Source: Paracoccus caeni (GTDB taxonomy: Bacteria > Pseudomonadota > Alphaproteobacteria > Rhodobacterales > Rhodobacteraceae). Taken from it: DNA of 64,000 nucleotides. The stretch is from the NCBI RefSeq assembly GCF_016629665.1, contig NZ_JAEPRQ010000002.1:248001-312000 (forward strand), written 5' to 3'. Under the pieces are notes generated by a model, which saw only the letters and a list, made by a program, of their open reading frames with translations, did not search any database and was not told the DNA's origin. Positions 53,709 to 63,656 of the stretch are shown here, piece by piece. The stretch's first letter is position 1. Each line of letters starts with the position of its first letter. Made by a program: the position numbers and the translations under genes.

Positions 53709-55481
53709 ATGCCTATCTATTCGCCCCCCGTCCGCGACCTGCAATTCGCGATGCACGACGTTCTGAAGCTGTCCGAAACCGGCCTGCCCGGCCATGACGA
53801 ACTGGACCGCGACTTTACCGAAGCCGTGCTGGATGCTGCAGGCAAGCTTGCCTCGGAAGTGCTGGCGCCGCTGAACGCAGTGGGCGATCAGCAGGGATGC
53901 AAGCTGGAAAACGGCGTGGTGCGGACCCCGGAAGGCTTTGGCAAGGCGTTCGAGGCGATGAAGGAAGGCGGCTGGACCGCGCTGGACTGCGATCCTGAAT
54001 ATGGCGGTCAGGGCATGCCCTATGTTCTGGGCGTGGCGACGGGCGAGATGTTCGTCTCGGCCAACATGGCGTTCAATATGTATCAAGGCCTGACCCACGG
54101 CGCCTATTCGGCGATCCACGCCCACGGCACCGATGCGCAGAAACAGACCTATCTGCCGAAGATGGTGTCCTGCGAATGGACCGGCACCATGAACCTGACC
54201 GAGCCGCATGCCGGCACCGATCTGGGCATGCTGCGCACCAAGGCGGAACCGCAGGACGATGGCAGCTACCTGATCACCGGGCAGAAAATCTTCATCTCGG
54301 CCGGCGATCACGACCTGTCGGAAAACGTCATCCATCTGGTTCTGGCAAAGGCTCCGGGCGGCGGCGAAAGCACCAAGGGCATCTCGCTGTTCATCGTGCC
54401 GAAGTTTCTGGTCAATGAGGATGGCTCGCTTGGCGAACGCAATGGCGTCTCGGTCGGCAATCTCGAAGAGAAGATGGGCATCCACGGCAATGCCACCTGC
54501 GTCATGAATTATGACGGCGCCAAGGGCTGGCTGCTGGGCGATCTGCACAAGGGCATGCGGGCCATGTTCACCATGATGAACGAGGCGCGGATGGGCGTGG
54601 GTCTGCAAGGCTATGCCGCCGCAGTGCCCGCCTATCAGAACGCGGTCGAATACGCCAAGGACCGCCTGCAAGGCCGCGCGGTCACCGGCGCGGAAAACAA
54701 ATCCGGCCCCGCCGATCCGCTGATCGTTCACCCGGATATCCGCCGCTCGCTGATGGATCAGAAATCCTTCCTCGAAGGCGCACGGATGCTGGTCGTCTGG
54801 GGCGCGCATCAGATCGACAAGGCGCATCAGGGCGATGCGGCAGCCGAGGGGCTGATCTCGCTGCTGACGCCGGTCATCAAGGGCTTCCTGACCGACAAAG
54901 GCTTCGACAGCGCGGTTCTGGCGCAGCAGATCTATGGCGGCCACGGCTATATCGAGGAACAGGGCATGTCCCAGTTCGTCCGCGATGCCCGGATCACCAT
55001 GATCTACGAAGGCGCGAACGGCGTGCAGGCACTGGATCTGGTCGGCCGCAAGCTGGCGCAAGACGGCGGCAAGCATGTAATGGCCTTCTTCGAGATGGTG
55101 AAAGCCTTCCTCAAGGAAAACGCCGAAAACGCAGCCGTTGCCGATTTCATCGCACCGCTGAAAGCCGCCTCGAAGGATCTGCAGACCGCTGCCATGTTCT
55201 TCATGGAACGCGGGATGAAGAACCCCAATGACGCGCTGGCCGGGTCCTATGATTTCATGCACCTGTTCGGCCATGTCACGCTGGGCCTGATGTGGGCCAA
55301 GATGGCGGTCGCGGCGCAGGCGATGCTGGATGCGGGCGAAGGCGACAAGGATTTCCTGAACACGAAGCTCGCCACCGGGCGCTATTACATGGCGCGGCAA
55401 TTGCCGATGACGGCAACGCATCTGGCCCGGATCCAGTCAGGATCGAAACCCGTCATGGAACTGGCGGCGGAATCGTTCTGA
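53709..55481 (+). CDS. Acyl-CoA dehydrogenase, long form (FadE/DmdC-like)
   Basis: A 590-residue flavoprotein with the extended acyl-CoA dehydrogenase layout: a short N-terminal extension domain, the central FAD-binding barrel ([29 protein letters not shown]), a C-terminal helical domain ([43 protein letters not shown]) and an extra C-terminal domain of about 120 residues. It catalyses the first step of fatty-acyl-CoA beta-oxidation. It directly follows the second merR gene. Confidence 0.94.
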   Translation: MPIYSPPVRDLQFAMHDVLKLSETGLPGHDELDRDFTEAVLDAAGKLASEVLAPLNAVGDQQGCKLENGVVRTPEGFGKAFEAMKEGGWTALDCDPEYGGQGMPYVLGVATGEMFVSANMAFNMYQGLTHGAYSAIHAHGTDAQKQTYLPKMVSCEWTGTMNLTEPHAGTDLGMLRTKAEPQDDGSYLITGQKIFISAGDHDLSENVIHLVLAKAPGGGESTKGISLFIVPKFLVNEDGSLGERNGVSVGNLEEKMGIHGNATCVMNYDGAKGWLLGDLHKGMRAMFTMMNEARMGVGLQGYAAAVPAYQNAVEYAKDRLQGRAVTGAENKSGPADPLIVHPDIRRSLMDQKSFLEGARMLVVWGAHQIDKAHQGDAAAEGLISLLTPVIKGFLTDKGFDSAVLAQQIYGGHGYIEEQGMSQFVRDARITMIYEGANGVQALDLVGRKLAQDGGKHVMAFFEMVKAFLKENAENAAVADFIAPLKAASKDLQTAAMFFMERGMKNPNDALAGSYDFMHLFGHVTLGLMWAKMAVAAQAMLDAGEGDKDFLNTKLATGRYYMARQLPMTATHLARIQSGSKPVMELAAESF

Positions 55482-55498
55482 TCAAGGTCGGAATGCCT

Positions 55499-55727
55499 CC
55501 GGCGGGGATATTGAAGTGAAGAAGAAGACATTCCCGGCCCACGCGCGGCCATCGGCATCAAAGTCGTGAGCCGGGAACTTCTCCTTCAGCGGTCATCGGC
55601 TTCCCAGCCTGTACCGCAGCGTCAGATCTAGACGGCAAAGGTTGAAGAAGCGTGAATCAATCCACCTCTTCTTCATGAAAATATCCCGCGGGGGTCCGGG
55701 GGGCGCGAAGCCCCCCGTTTGCGAGGA
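55499..55727. repeat. Inverted-repeat intergenic element with GC hairpin
   Basis: The gap between the acyl-CoA dehydrogenase and GST genes has related arms in opposite orientation: CTCCGGCGGGGATATTGAAG near 55499-55520 and its inverted relative around AAGAAGAGG to GGGATATTTTC (complement of 55665-55697). Next to it, CGGGGGGC and GCCCCCCG form an 8-bp hairpin near 55699-55719. Elements of this composition recur between Rhodobacteraceae genes. Confidence 0.5.
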
Positions 55728-55733
55728 GGCAAA

Positions 55734-56375
55734 ATGACGGCTCAATTGTGGTGCTTCGGCGAAAGCGGCAATGCCTACAAGGCGGCGCTGACGATGGAGT
55801 TGGCCGGTTACGACTGGCAGCCCGTCTATGTCGATTTCTTCAATGGCGAGGCGCGCAGTCCCGAATTTCGCAGCATCAACGAAATGGGTGAGGTGCCGGT
55901 TTTCCGCGAGGGCGATCTGAGCCTGACCCAGTCCGCCGTCATCCAGATGCATATCGCCGATCGCAGCGGCAAATTCTGGGGCGAGGATCGGGCCGAGGTG
56001 ATGCGCTGGCTGATGTGGGACAATCACAAACTGTCCGGTCAGGCAGGGGCGACCAGATTTCTGATGAACTTCCTGTCCCCGGCAAAGCGCCCCCAACAGG
56101 TGATCGAGTTTCAGCAGGGCCGGTTGCATGTCGCCTACAAGGTTCTGGACGGGCATCTGGCCAGCCGGGACTGGGTTGCGGGCAAGGGTCCGAACATCGC
56201 CGATTTCGCCTGCTGCGGCTATCTTTATTACCCCGAACCCTTCGGCTTCGACCGCGCCGAATGGCCCCATATCGACCGCTGGCTGGAAGCGCTTGCCGCC
56301 CTGCCCGGTTGGAAACATCCCTATGATCTGATGCCCGGCAATCCGTCTGACCGGGCCGTGAAGGAGGACACATGA
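55734..56375 (+). CDS. Glutathione S-transferase family protein
   Basis: A 213-residue GST: an N-terminal thioredoxin-like half (LWCFGESGNAYKAALTMELAG, GEVPVFREGDLSLTQS with the cis-Pro and the Gln-Ser glutathione contacts) and a helical C-terminal half (GPNIADFACCGYLYY). GAGGAGG precedes the ATG at 55734. It overlaps the thiolase gene by 4 bp, so it is part of the beta-oxidation unit, perhaps handling reactive enoyl or epoxide intermediates. The exact reaction is unknown. Confidence 0.9.
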   Translation: MTAQLWCFGESGNAYKAALTMELAGYDWQPVYVDFFNGEARSPEFRSINEMGEVPVFREGDLSLTQSAVIQMHIADRSGKFWGEDRAEVMRWLMWDNHKLSGQAGATRFLMNFLSPAKRPQQVIEFQQGRLHVAYKVLDGHLASRDWVAGKGPNIADFACCGYLYYPEPFGFDRAEWPHIDRWLEALAALPGWKHPYDLMPGNPSDRAVKEDT

Positions 56376-57583
56376 CCGAAGCCTATATCTACGACGCCGC
56401 CCGCACGCCGCGCGGCAAGGGCCGCCCCGATGGCAGCCTGCACGAGGTCACCTCGCTGGCGCTTTCCGCCCGCCTGCTGAACGCCGTCAAGGAACGCAAC
56501 AATCTGGAAGGCCATGCGGTCGAGGATGTGATCTGGGGCAACGTCACCCAAGTGAAGGAACAGGGCGGCTGTCTGGCCCGCTCTGCCGTGCTGGCCTCGG
56601 ACCTTGATGAATCGATCCCGGGCCTGTCGATTAACCGTTTCTGCGCATCCGGGATGGAGGCGGTGAACCTTGCCGCCAACCAGATCAAGGGCGGCGCGGG
56701 TCAGGCCTATATCGCCGGCGGGGTCGAGATGATGGGCCGGGTTGCCATGGGCAGCGACGGGGCGGCGATCGCCGTCGATCCCAGCCTTGCGATGAAGACC
56801 TATTTCGTCCCGCAGGGGATCAGCGCCGATATCATCGCCACCGAATTCGGCTTCTCGCGCGAGGATGCCGACAAGCTGGCACTGGAAAGCCAGCGCCGCG
56901 CCGCCGAGGCGTGGAAGGACAACCGCTTTGCCAAATCCATCGTGCCGGTTCTGGACCAGAACGGCCTGACCATCCTTGACCGCGACGAATATATGCGTCC
57001 CGGCACCGCGATGGAGGATCTGGCCAAGCTGAAACCCGCCTTCAAGGAGATGGGCGAGGCAATGCCCGGCTTCGACAAGGTCGCGATGCTGAAATACCCG
57101 CATCTCGACCATATCGATCACATTCACCATGCCGGGAACTCTTCCGGTATCGTCGATGGCGCCGCCGCTGTCCTCTTGGGCAACAAGGAATTCGGCGAGG
57201 CTTACGGCCTGAAGCCCCGCGCCCGCATCCGCGCCACCGCCAAGATCGGCACCGATCCCACCATCATGCTGACCGGCCCGGTCCCGGTGACCGAAAAGAT
57301 CCTGCGCGACAGCGGCATGTCGATCAATGACATCGACCTGTTCGAGGTGAACGAGGCCTTCGCATCGGTCGTCCTGCGCTTCATGCAGGCGTTTCAGGTC
57401 GATCCGGGCAAGGTCAACGTCAATGGCGGCGCCATCGCACTTGGCCACCCGCTTGGCGCGACCGGCGCGATCATCATCGGCACCCTGCTGGATGAGCTTG
57501 AGCGTCAGGACAAGCAGGTCGGCCTTGCCACGCTTTGCATCGCCTCGGGCATGGGTGCTGCGACGATCATCGAGCGGGTCTGA
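56372..57583 (+). CDS. Acetyl-CoA acyltransferase (thiolase)
   Basis: A 403-residue thiolase: acyl-carrying Cys91 in [10 protein letters not shown], His359 in [15 protein letters not shown] and Cys389 in [10 protein letters not shown]. It releases acetyl-CoA from 3-ketoacyl-CoA (FadA/FadI role). Both ends overlap neighbours by 1-4 bp (GST upstream, cupin downstream), showing tight coupling. Confidence 0.94.
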   Translation: MTEAYIYDAARTPRGKGRPDGSLHEVTSLALSARLLNAVKERNNLEGHAVEDVIWGNVTQVKEQGGCLARSAVLASDLDESIPGLSINRFCASGMEAVNLAANQIKGGAGQAYIAGGVEMMGRVAMGSDGAAIAVDPSLAMKTYFVPQGISADIIATEFGFSREDADKLALESQRRAAEAWKDNRFAKSIVPVLDQNGLTILDRDEYMRPGTAMEDLAKLKPAFKEMGEAMPGFDKVAMLKYPHLDHIDHIHHAGNSSGIVDGAAAVLLGNKEFGEAYGLKPRARIRATAKIGTDPTIMLTGPVPVTEKILRDSGMSINDIDLFEVNEAFASVVLRFMQAFQVDPGKVNVNGGAIALGHPLGATGAIIIGTLLDELERQDKQVGLATLCIASGMGAATIIERV

Positions 57584-58053
57584 TGGCGATCCTGCGCAAG
57601 GACAGCGTGCCGTTGACCGAGGGGGTTTCGGGTTATCCCGAGCCCTGGAACCTCGGGCGCGGCTTTCTGTCCTATCGCCATCTGACCGAGGCGGGCGGGC
57701 TGACGCAATTCGGCCTTGCGCTGGAGACGCTTCAGCCCGGCAAGCAAAGCAGCCAGCCGCATTGGGAACAGCATGAGGATGAGTTTCTTTACCTGCTCGA
57801 CGGCGAATTAACCGTGGTCGAGGATGGGGTCGAGACGCTGATCCATCCGGGCGATGCCTGTTGCTGGAAGGCGGGCGATCCGGTGGCGCATACCTTGCGC
57901 AACCACTCGGACCGGCCCGTCACCTACCTGATCGCGGGCAGCCGCAAGCCTGAAAACATCACACATTATCCGGGCCTCGACCTTATGGCGACGCCCTCGG
58001 GGTTCACGCATCTGGACGGAAGCCCCTACCCGAAACAGGGAGAGAGAGAATGA
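57583..58053 (+). CDS. Cupin-domain protein in the beta-oxidation operon
   Basis: A 156-residue protein with a single cupin barrel: motif 1 HWEQHEDEFLYLLDGELTVVEDG (His, His, Glu metal ligands), motif 2 HPGDACCWKAGDPVAHTLRN (second-motif His). It probably binds a divalent metal; its substrate is unknown. The ATG overlaps the thiolase stop (TGATG) and its stop overlaps the fadJ start (ATGA), so it is made together with the beta-oxidation enzymes. Confidence 0.88.
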   Translation: MAILRKDSVPLTEGVSGYPEPWNLGRGFLSYRHLTEAGGLTQFGLALETLQPGKQSSQPHWEQHEDEFLYLLDGELTVVEDGVETLIHPGDACCWKAGDPVAHTLRNHSDRPVTYLIAGSRKPENITHYPGLDLMATPSGFTHLDGSPYPKQGERE

Positions 58054-60236
58054 CCGATTTCACGATGGAAAAGGGTGCCGATGGCGCCGCGATCATCACC
58101 TGGGACGTGCCGAACAAATCGATGAACGTGCTGTCTCTGGACGGCGCGGCCGAGTTGAACCGGCTGATCGACGAGGCTTTGGCCGATGAGGCGGTCAAGG
58201 GCATCGTCATCACCAGCGGCAAGAAAGATTTCGCCGGGGGGATGGATCTGAACGTCATCGCCGGGATGAAGAACAATGGCGGCGCGCAGGGCGTCTTTGA
58301 CGGCGTGATGACGCTGCACCACCTGCTGCGCAAGATCGAGCGGGCGGGGATGGACCCGAAGACGTTGAAAGGCGGCAAGCCCATCGCCGCCGCCCTGCCC
58401 GGCACCGCGCTTGGCATCGGGCTGGAACTGCCGCTGTCGACGCATCGCATCTTTGCGGCCGACAATCTGAAGGCCAAAATCGGCCTGCCGGAAATCATGG
58501 TCGGCATTTTCCCCGGCGCAGGCGGCACCACCCGCCTGACCCGCAAGCTGGGCGCAATGATGGCCGCGCCCTTCCTGCTGGAGGGCAAGCTGTCCGATCC
58601 GAAAAAGGCCAAGGCCGCCGGCATCATCGATGAAGTTGCCGAAGATCCGGTGGCCGCGGCCCGTGACTGGGTGCTGAACGCCAAGGAAGCCGATCTGGTC
58701 AAGCCCTGGGATCAAAAGGGCTACAAGATGCCGGGCGGAGAGCCGTTCCATCCGGCGGGTTTCATGACCTTTGTCGGTGCCTCGGCCATGGTGCATGGCA
58801 AGACCATGGGCGTCTATCCGGCGGCCAAGGCTTTGCTGTCGGCGGTTTATGAAGGCGCGATGGTGCCCTTTGATCAGGCGCTGAAGATCGAGGCGCGCTG
58901 GTTCACCAATGTGCTGATGAACCCCTCGTCTGGCGCGATGATCCGCAGCCTGTTCATCAACAAAGAAGCGCTTGAGAAAGGCGCGAACCGCCCCGATGCG
59001 CCCGATCAGACGGTGAAGAAGGTCGGCGTGCTGGGCGCGGGCATGATGGGTGCAGGCATCGCCTATGTCAGCGCAATGGCCGGGATCGAGGTCGTGCTGA
59101 TCGACGCCAAGCAAGAGGCGGCAGACAAGGGCAAATCCTATTCCACGGCTCTGCTGGACAAGGCGATCAGCCGCAAGAAATCGACCGAAGAGAAGAAGGC
59201 CGAAGTGCTGGGCCTCATCACCGCGACCACCGATTATGCCGCGCTGTCGGGCTGTGATCTGATCGTTGAGGCGGTGTTCGAAGATACCGGCGTCAAGGCC
59301 GAGGTGACCAAGAAAGCCGAAGCGGTGATCCCCGCCGATGCGATCTTCGCCACCAACACCTCGACCCTGCCGATCAGCGAATTGGCCAAGGCCAGCGCCC
59401 GCCCCGAGCAGTTCATCGGCATCCACTTCTTCAGCCCGGTGGACAAGATGCTGCTGGTCGAGATCATCAAGGGCGCCAAGACCGGCCCGGTCGCCGTCGC
59501 CAAGGCGCTGGATTTCGTCCGCCAGATCCGCAAGACCCCGATCGTGGTGAACGACGCCCGCTTCTTCTACGCCAACCGCTGCATCATCCCCTATATCAAC
59601 GAGGGTGTCCGCATGGTGGCCGAGGGCGTCAACCCGGTCCTGATCGAGAATGCGGCGAAGCTGATGGGCATGCCGCTTGGTCCGCTGCAACTGGTCGATG
59701 AGACCTCAATCGATCTGGGCGTGAAGATCGCCAAGGCCACCCGCGCCGCGATGGGCGACGCCTATCCCGACAGCGCCGTCGATGAGGTGCTGTTCTGGCT
59801 GGCCGATGAAGGCCGTCTGGGTCGCAAGTCGAATTCGGGCTTTTACGCCTATGACGACGCGGGCAAGCGGCTGGGCCTGTGGGAAGGCCTTGAGGCCAAA
59901 TATCCGATTGCCGACGAACAACCCGACCTGACCGAAGTGCAGCACCGTCTGATGTTCGCACAGACGCTGGAAGCCGTGCGGGCGCTGGAGGAAGGCGTGC
60001 TGGAAGACATCCGCGAAGGTGATGTCGGCGCGATCCTTGGCTGGGGCTTTGCACCCTGGTCGGGTGGTCCGTTCAGTTGGCTGGACATGCTGGGCGCAGG
60101 TCGCGCGGCAGAGATCTCGGACGGGTTGACCGAACGCCACGGCGCAAGGTTCGAAACGCCGAAACTGTTGCGCGAAATGGCCCAGAAAGGCGAAAGCTTC
60201 TATGGCCGCTTTGGCCAGCAGAAACAGGCCGCCTGA
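58050..60236 (+). CDS. fadJ: Multifunctional enoyl-CoA hydratase/3-hydroxyacyl-CoA dehydrogenase
   Basis: A 728-residue two-enzyme protein. Residues about 1-190 are the crotonase-like hydratase (KDFAGGMDLN, the LGIGLELPLSTHRIFAAD segment, FPGAGGTTRL). NAD-binding GAGMMGAGIAY begins near residue 329 and the 3-hydroxyacyl-CoA dehydrogenase domains follow (IGIHFFSPVDKMLLVEII, PIVVNDARFFYANRC). With the dehydrogenase and thiolase it completes the beta-oxidation cycle. It could equally be named fadB. Confidence 0.94.
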   Translation: MTDFTMEKGADGAAIITWDVPNKSMNVLSLDGAAELNRLIDEALADEAVKGIVITSGKKDFAGGMDLNVIAGMKNNGGAQGVFDGVMTLHHLLRKIERAGMDPKTLKGGKPIAAALPGTALGIGLELPLSTHRIFAADNLKAKIGLPEIMVGIFPGAGGTTRLTRKLGAMMAAPFLLEGKLSDPKKAKAAGIIDEVAEDPVAAARDWVLNAKEADLVKPWDQKGYKMPGGEPFHPAGFMTFVGASAMVHGKTMGVYPAAKALLSAVYEGAMVPFDQALKIEARWFTNVLMNPSSGAMIRSLFINKEALEKGANRPDAPDQTVKKVGVLGAGMMGAGIAYVSAMAGIEVVLIDAKQEAADKGKSYSTALLDKAISRKKSTEEKKAEVLGLITATTDYAALSGCDLIVEAVFEDTGVKAEVTKKAEAVIPADAIFATNTSTLPISELAKASARPEQFIGIHFFSPVDKMLLVEIIKGAKTGPVAVAKALDFVRQIRKTPIVVNDARFFYANRCIIPYINEGVRMVAEGVNPVLIENAAKLMGMPLGPLQLVDETSIDLGVKIAKATRAAMGDAYPDSAVDEVLFWLADEGRLGRKSNSGFYAYDDAGKRLGLWEGLEAKYPIADEQPDLTEVQHRLMFAQTLEAVRALEEGVLEDIREGDVGAILGWGFAPWSGGPFSWLDMLGAGRAAEISDGLTERHGARFETPKLLREMAQKGESFYGRFGQQKQAA

Positions 60237-60241
60237 CTGGC

Positions 60242-60273
60242 AAAGGGGGATCGCGCCGCGGTCCCCCTTTTTC
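60242..60273 (+). terminator. Intrinsic terminator of the beta-oxidation operon
   Basis: AAAGGGGGA pairs with TCCCCCTTT around an 11-nt loop, followed by TTCGTTT, 5 bp after fadJ. Confidence 0.88.
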
Positions 60274-60431
60274 GTTTATAGGTTCTGCCCCCATGCGTTG
60301 CTTCGGCCCGTATAGGGTTGTTGCTACCTTGAAGGAGCAGTCGAATGTCGGCGCGATCCATGATGACCTTCGTTGTCGAGGACCAACCGCACCGCTCGAT
60401 CTCACTTCCGGGGAAAATTTGTTTAGACTTG

Positions 60432-60529
60432 CCCCTTAGGAGTGGAAATCCTCAACTAAGGGGGTAGGAGCTGTTCTATGGGAACAGGCCGATGCCGGAG
60501 TTTCGACGTGAAGCAGTGCGCCTGTCTTA
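60432..60529 (+). pseudogene. Truncated IS3-type orfA/left-end remnant
   Basis: A hairpin-rich left part (CCCCTTAG at 60432-60439 and CTAAGGGG at 60456-60463) is followed by a short frame reading MPEFRREAVRLS then stop (60492-60529). PEFRREAVRL is the usual opening of IS3-family OrfA proteins. Nothing of the rest of the transposase or the right end is present. Assigned by motif only. Confidence 0.4.
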
Positions 60530-60751
60530 GCAAGAAGCAGGACATGGTCCGTCTGGCGTATATCTTGGACCAGCACCGGCTCTGTTCCGGTCAGCCAGCG
60601 TTTCAACCTCACCAACAGGCCCGACATCGTACATGGCGTAATAGCCGGTCTCGTCCTCGGTAATGGTATAGCCGACCCATTGGAGGACGCGGCTCCCACG
60701 GCGGAGGAATCGCCCGAAAAATGTAAAACGACCTGTAAACTGCGCAAATTG
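60527..60751 (-). pseudogene. Start-less open frame, possible decayed gene
   Basis: A 74-codon minus-strand frame with protein-like composition (RFLRRGSRVLQWVGYTITEDE, then TGYYAMYDVGPVGEVETLA) but no start codon before its internal Met and no Shine-Dalgarno. It may be a fragment of a gene broken when the neighbouring insertion remnant was formed. No family was recognised. Confidence 0.2.
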
Positions 60752-60801
60752 TCAGCGATTTGCGCTCTCGGCAAAACACTTGAATTTTTTTGGATTTTTG
60801 C

Positions 60802-60878
60802 TGGTCGGGGCGAGAAGATTCGAACTTCCGACCTACGGTACCCAAAACCGTCGCGCTACCAGGCTGCGCTACGCCCCG
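60802..60878 (-). tRNA. tRNA-Pro (anticodon TGG)
   Basis: A complete 77-nt cloverleaf on the minus strand: acceptor CGGGGCG/CGCCCCG, D-loop CAGCCTGGTA, anticodon loop TTTTGGG with TGG, T-loop TTCGAAT, encoded ACCA. Confidence 0.96.
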
Positions 60879-60954
60879 ACGAAAGGGCTTCTAGCGGATC
60901 GATGGGGCGGTGGAAAGACCCGGCAGCGCCAAACTGTGAGAGATTCGTATATGA

Positions 60955-60981
60955 GACGGCCCGCCTTTAGGGCGGGCCGTC
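60955..60981 (-). terminator. Stem-loop downstream of the TonB receptor gene
   Basis: A perfect 11-bp stem, GACGGCCCGCC and GGCGGGCCGTC, with a 5-nt loop, 8 bp after the receptor stop on the minus strand. The T-run is weak (TCATAT). Confidence 0.7.
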
Positions 60982-60989
60982 GGATTTCG

Positions 60990-63179
60990 TCAGAAGCGTG
61001 TGCGCAAGGTCAGCTCTGCCGTGCGATTGTCGCCATAGACGACGGTGTCGTAAAAGCCGGTCGTGGCGTAGTATTTCTTGTTGAAGATGTTGTTCACGCT
61101 CAGCGTCAGTTCGGCCTTGTCGCTGATCTCGTACGAGGCGTTCAGGTCATAGATCGCATAGGAACCCTGACGCACGGCGATTGAACCGCCGTCCCAAGGC
61201 ATGCTGATCGTGTCGCTTTGCCAGCGCATCGCCCCACCGACCGTCAGCTTGTCGTCAAACAGGTTGGGGACGCGGTAATCGGTGGCGATCTTCAGCGTGT
61301 GGCGCGGTTGGTCGGTGAAGAGTTCGGTACCGTCGCGGTCCTTCGAGATGCGGAAGGTATAGCCGCCCGAAACATTCCAGCGCTCATTGATCGCGCCCGC
61401 AGCTTCAAGCTCGAAGCCACGGGTTTTGGTGCCGTCGATGCTTTCATAGACGCTGCGGAATTCTTCTTCGATATATTCCACATATTGCGCCACATCGCGC
61501 TGATCGGTCTGGAAGACTGCGGCCGATGTGGTAAGCGCGCCGCCCAGAAGATCGGCCTTCACCCCCAGTTCATAGTTCCAGCCATAGGTTGGCGGCAGGT
61601 ATTGCCGGTCGCGGTCCTGGAGCAGCAGCGGTTTGTAGATGCTGGTGACGCTGCCATAGGCGGTATAGGTCGGCGTGATGTTATAGGTGACACCAAGATA
61701 GGGCGTGACCTCACCCGAGAATTTGTAGTCCGCCGTCGGTGCTCCGCCCGAACCTTCCTCGCCATCCCACCAGTTGATCCGCGCCCCGGCAAGGACCGAC
61801 AGATCGTCGCTGAGGTTGAATTTGCTGGTGCCGTAGATCGCGAATTGCCGCGATTTGCTTTCCGAAGTGTAATTGGGATCATCCAGCAGGTCAGGCGCGG
61901 GATAGTTGCCGTTCAGCCGGTAGATATTGACCGGGAAAGTGGCACCGCTGCCATAGCCGTAATAGGTGCCCTCGCCCTTCGAGGCCATTGCGCCCAGCAC
62001 GAATTGATGTTCGCGACCGAACGCCTGAAAATCACCGTTCAGAACAGCGTTCAGGTTGGTCTGCCGGTATCCGCCATCATAACGGGTGCCATAGCCCGTC
62101 ATGCCATCGCCGGTCTCGCGATCAGGCCGACCTGAAATCCAGGCAAGCGTCGAATCCATGTCGTTCTTCACGTGGGTCAACACGACACGGCCCGTCCAGC
62201 CGTTCTGGAAGACCTGTTCCAGCGAGGCGTAAGCCTCGGTCCGCTCTGTATCAACATAGGTCCAGTCGGTTCCGATGCTGGCACCGCGTTCCCAGTCGAT
62301 CAGGCCACCATCGGTGAAGAACGGCGGCAGCCCGCCCCATGTTACGCCGTCAGCCTTGGTTTTCTGGTAGCTGATACCTGCGCTCAGCAAGGTGTTCTCG
62401 GTCAGATCGGCTTCCAAGGCGCCGAAGAAGACGTAGCGGTCCTTGGTGTAGCCATCCAAGACCCCGTCGCGGCTATCGACCACGCTGACCAGCCGCCCGC
62501 GGATGGTGCCATCTGCATTCAGCGGCCCGGAGACATCGGATTCGATCCGCGCCCCTTTCGGATAGGCCAGCGAGACGGATGCGATATTCTGGAAATCCTC
62601 GGTCGGGCGTTTGCGGATATAGTTGATCGAGGCGCCCGGTTCACCCGCGCCCTGCATCAACCCGGTCGCCCCGCGGACGATCTCGATATGATCATACAGC
62701 GCCATATCGGCATTGTTGTCACCGAACTGCCAGACGCCGTCGCGCGGGACCGGCACGCCGTCATATTGATAGGCGTCGATCGGGAAGCCGCGCGAGTAAT
62801 AGTTGATCCGGTCGCTTTCATAGGCCTGCACGGTGATGCCGGTGGCGGCCTCCATCGTCTCGGCGACGGTGGTGATGTTGCGGTCCTTCATTTGCGCATC
62901 GGTGATGACGCTGGTCGATTGCGGCGTCTCTTTCTGGCTCAGCACCAGCCCGGTGGCAGAGCGCATCCATTCCGAGGTCCAGCTATCGGTGCCCTCGGTG
63001 GTGGTGCCCGGCGCGGCGGTCAGGGTGATCGTGTTCAGAACGACTGTCTCTGGATCGCTCGCGACGATCTCTGCCACCTGCGCCATGGCAGGACCGGATA
63101 GCGCCAGCATGCCAGCGCCGACAAGCGCAGTGGTCAGACGCGCGCGCGCCTTCAGAGATGCGGGATAGTGCAAAGCCAT
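60990..63179 (-). CDS. TonB-dependent siderophore receptor (FhuE-like)
   Basis: A 729-residue outer-membrane receptor. A signal peptide (to about residue 32, AMA-Q) is followed by a plug domain (PQSTSVITDAQMKDRNITTV, MQGAGEPGASINYIRKRP) and a barrel ending RTRF with the terminal Phe. The plug motifs match the FhuE/FpvA ferric-siderophore group. The start at 63179 was chosen by signal-peptide position and an AAGG upstream; the frame extends 45 codons further. No transport genes are next to it. The siderophore is unknown. Confidence 0.92.
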   Translation of the reverse strand: MALHYPASLKARARLTTALVGAGMLALSGPAMAQVAEIVASDPETVVLNTITLTAAPGTTTEGTDSWTSEWMRSATGLVLSQKETPQSTSVITDAQMKDRNITTVAETMEAATGITVQAYESDRINYYSRGFPIDAYQYDGVPVPRDGVWQFGDNNADMALYDHIEIVRGATGLMQGAGEPGASINYIRKRPTEDFQNIASVSLAYPKGARIESDVSGPLNADGTIRGRLVSVVDSRDGVLDGYTKDRYVFFGALEADLTENTLLSAGISYQKTKADGVTWGGLPPFFTDGGLIDWERGASIGTDWTYVDTERTEAYASLEQVFQNGWTGRVVLTHVKNDMDSTLAWISGRPDRETGDGMTGYGTRYDGGYRQTNLNAVLNGDFQAFGREHQFVLGAMASKGEGTYYGYGSGATFPVNIYRLNGNYPAPDLLDDPNYTSESKSRQFAIYGTSKFNLSDDLSVLAGARINWWDGEEGSGGAPTADYKFSGEVTPYLGVTYNITPTYTAYGSVTSIYKPLLLQDRDRQYLPPTYGWNYELGVKADLLGGALTTSAAVFQTDQRDVAQYVEYIEEEFRSVYESIDGTKTRGFELEAAGAINERWNVSGGYTFRISKDRDGTELFTDQPRHTLKIATDYRVPNLFDDKLTVGGAMRWQSDTISMPWDGGSIAVRQGSYAIYDLNASYEISDKAELTLSVNNIFNKKYYATTGFYDTVVYGDNRTAELTLRTRF

Positions 63180-63656
63180 GGTGCAAACCTTTCGGGAGGG
63201 ATGTTGCTTGGCTTGCACGAGGGAGGGCGCTGGCTGTTCGTCGGCTATCCGCCCCTCTTTCGCTGTTCGCAAGGCGCCCGGGTAACGTTGGTTAACGCTG
63301 CGGCAATCCTGCAACGCGGAAGGGTATCATGGCACCTTGATGAAAGGTTTTCCTTCCCTGTCCGTGGCTTCTGCTTGTCAAGGCGGCGGCTGCTGCTTTC
63401 ACCACGTCGGGACGCCGCGCGGCGGTCGTCACGGCGCTGCACGACGCAAGTTGTGAGCGATCTTCACGGCTGGATGATCGGTCACGCAGGCTGTTTCACC
63501 GCAATTCCACGAGGTTTTACAGGGAATGCCGTCACGCTTTGTCGCAATGGCGTGATTGTGCCCGCCGCGACACGCCAGCGCTGCTCCACCGGGCGCGCCT
63601 CTTCCGCCCCGCCGTCCAAAGATTAGGTCTGCAGCATGATTGAAGGAGAAAGAGCC
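63180..63656. other. Intergenic region between divergent outer-membrane protein genes
   Basis: About 477 bp that should hold both promoters. No open frame with a Shine-Dalgarno, tRNA or clear iron-box palindrome was found. GAAGGAG near the right end is the ribosome-binding site of the next gene. Confidence 0.45.

Larger units (their letters stand above)
60274..60801. other. Degenerate intergenic region beside tRNA-Pro
   Basis: About 530 bp with lower GC and no intact gene. It holds a probable IS3-type left-end remnant and a start-less open frame on the minus strand, both listed separately. Confidence 0.5.

Noticed and set aside
60780..60970. Protein frames of the type [16 protein letters not shown] or [16 protein letters not shown]
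   Set aside because: These are the well-known antisense translations of a tRNA-Pro gene.
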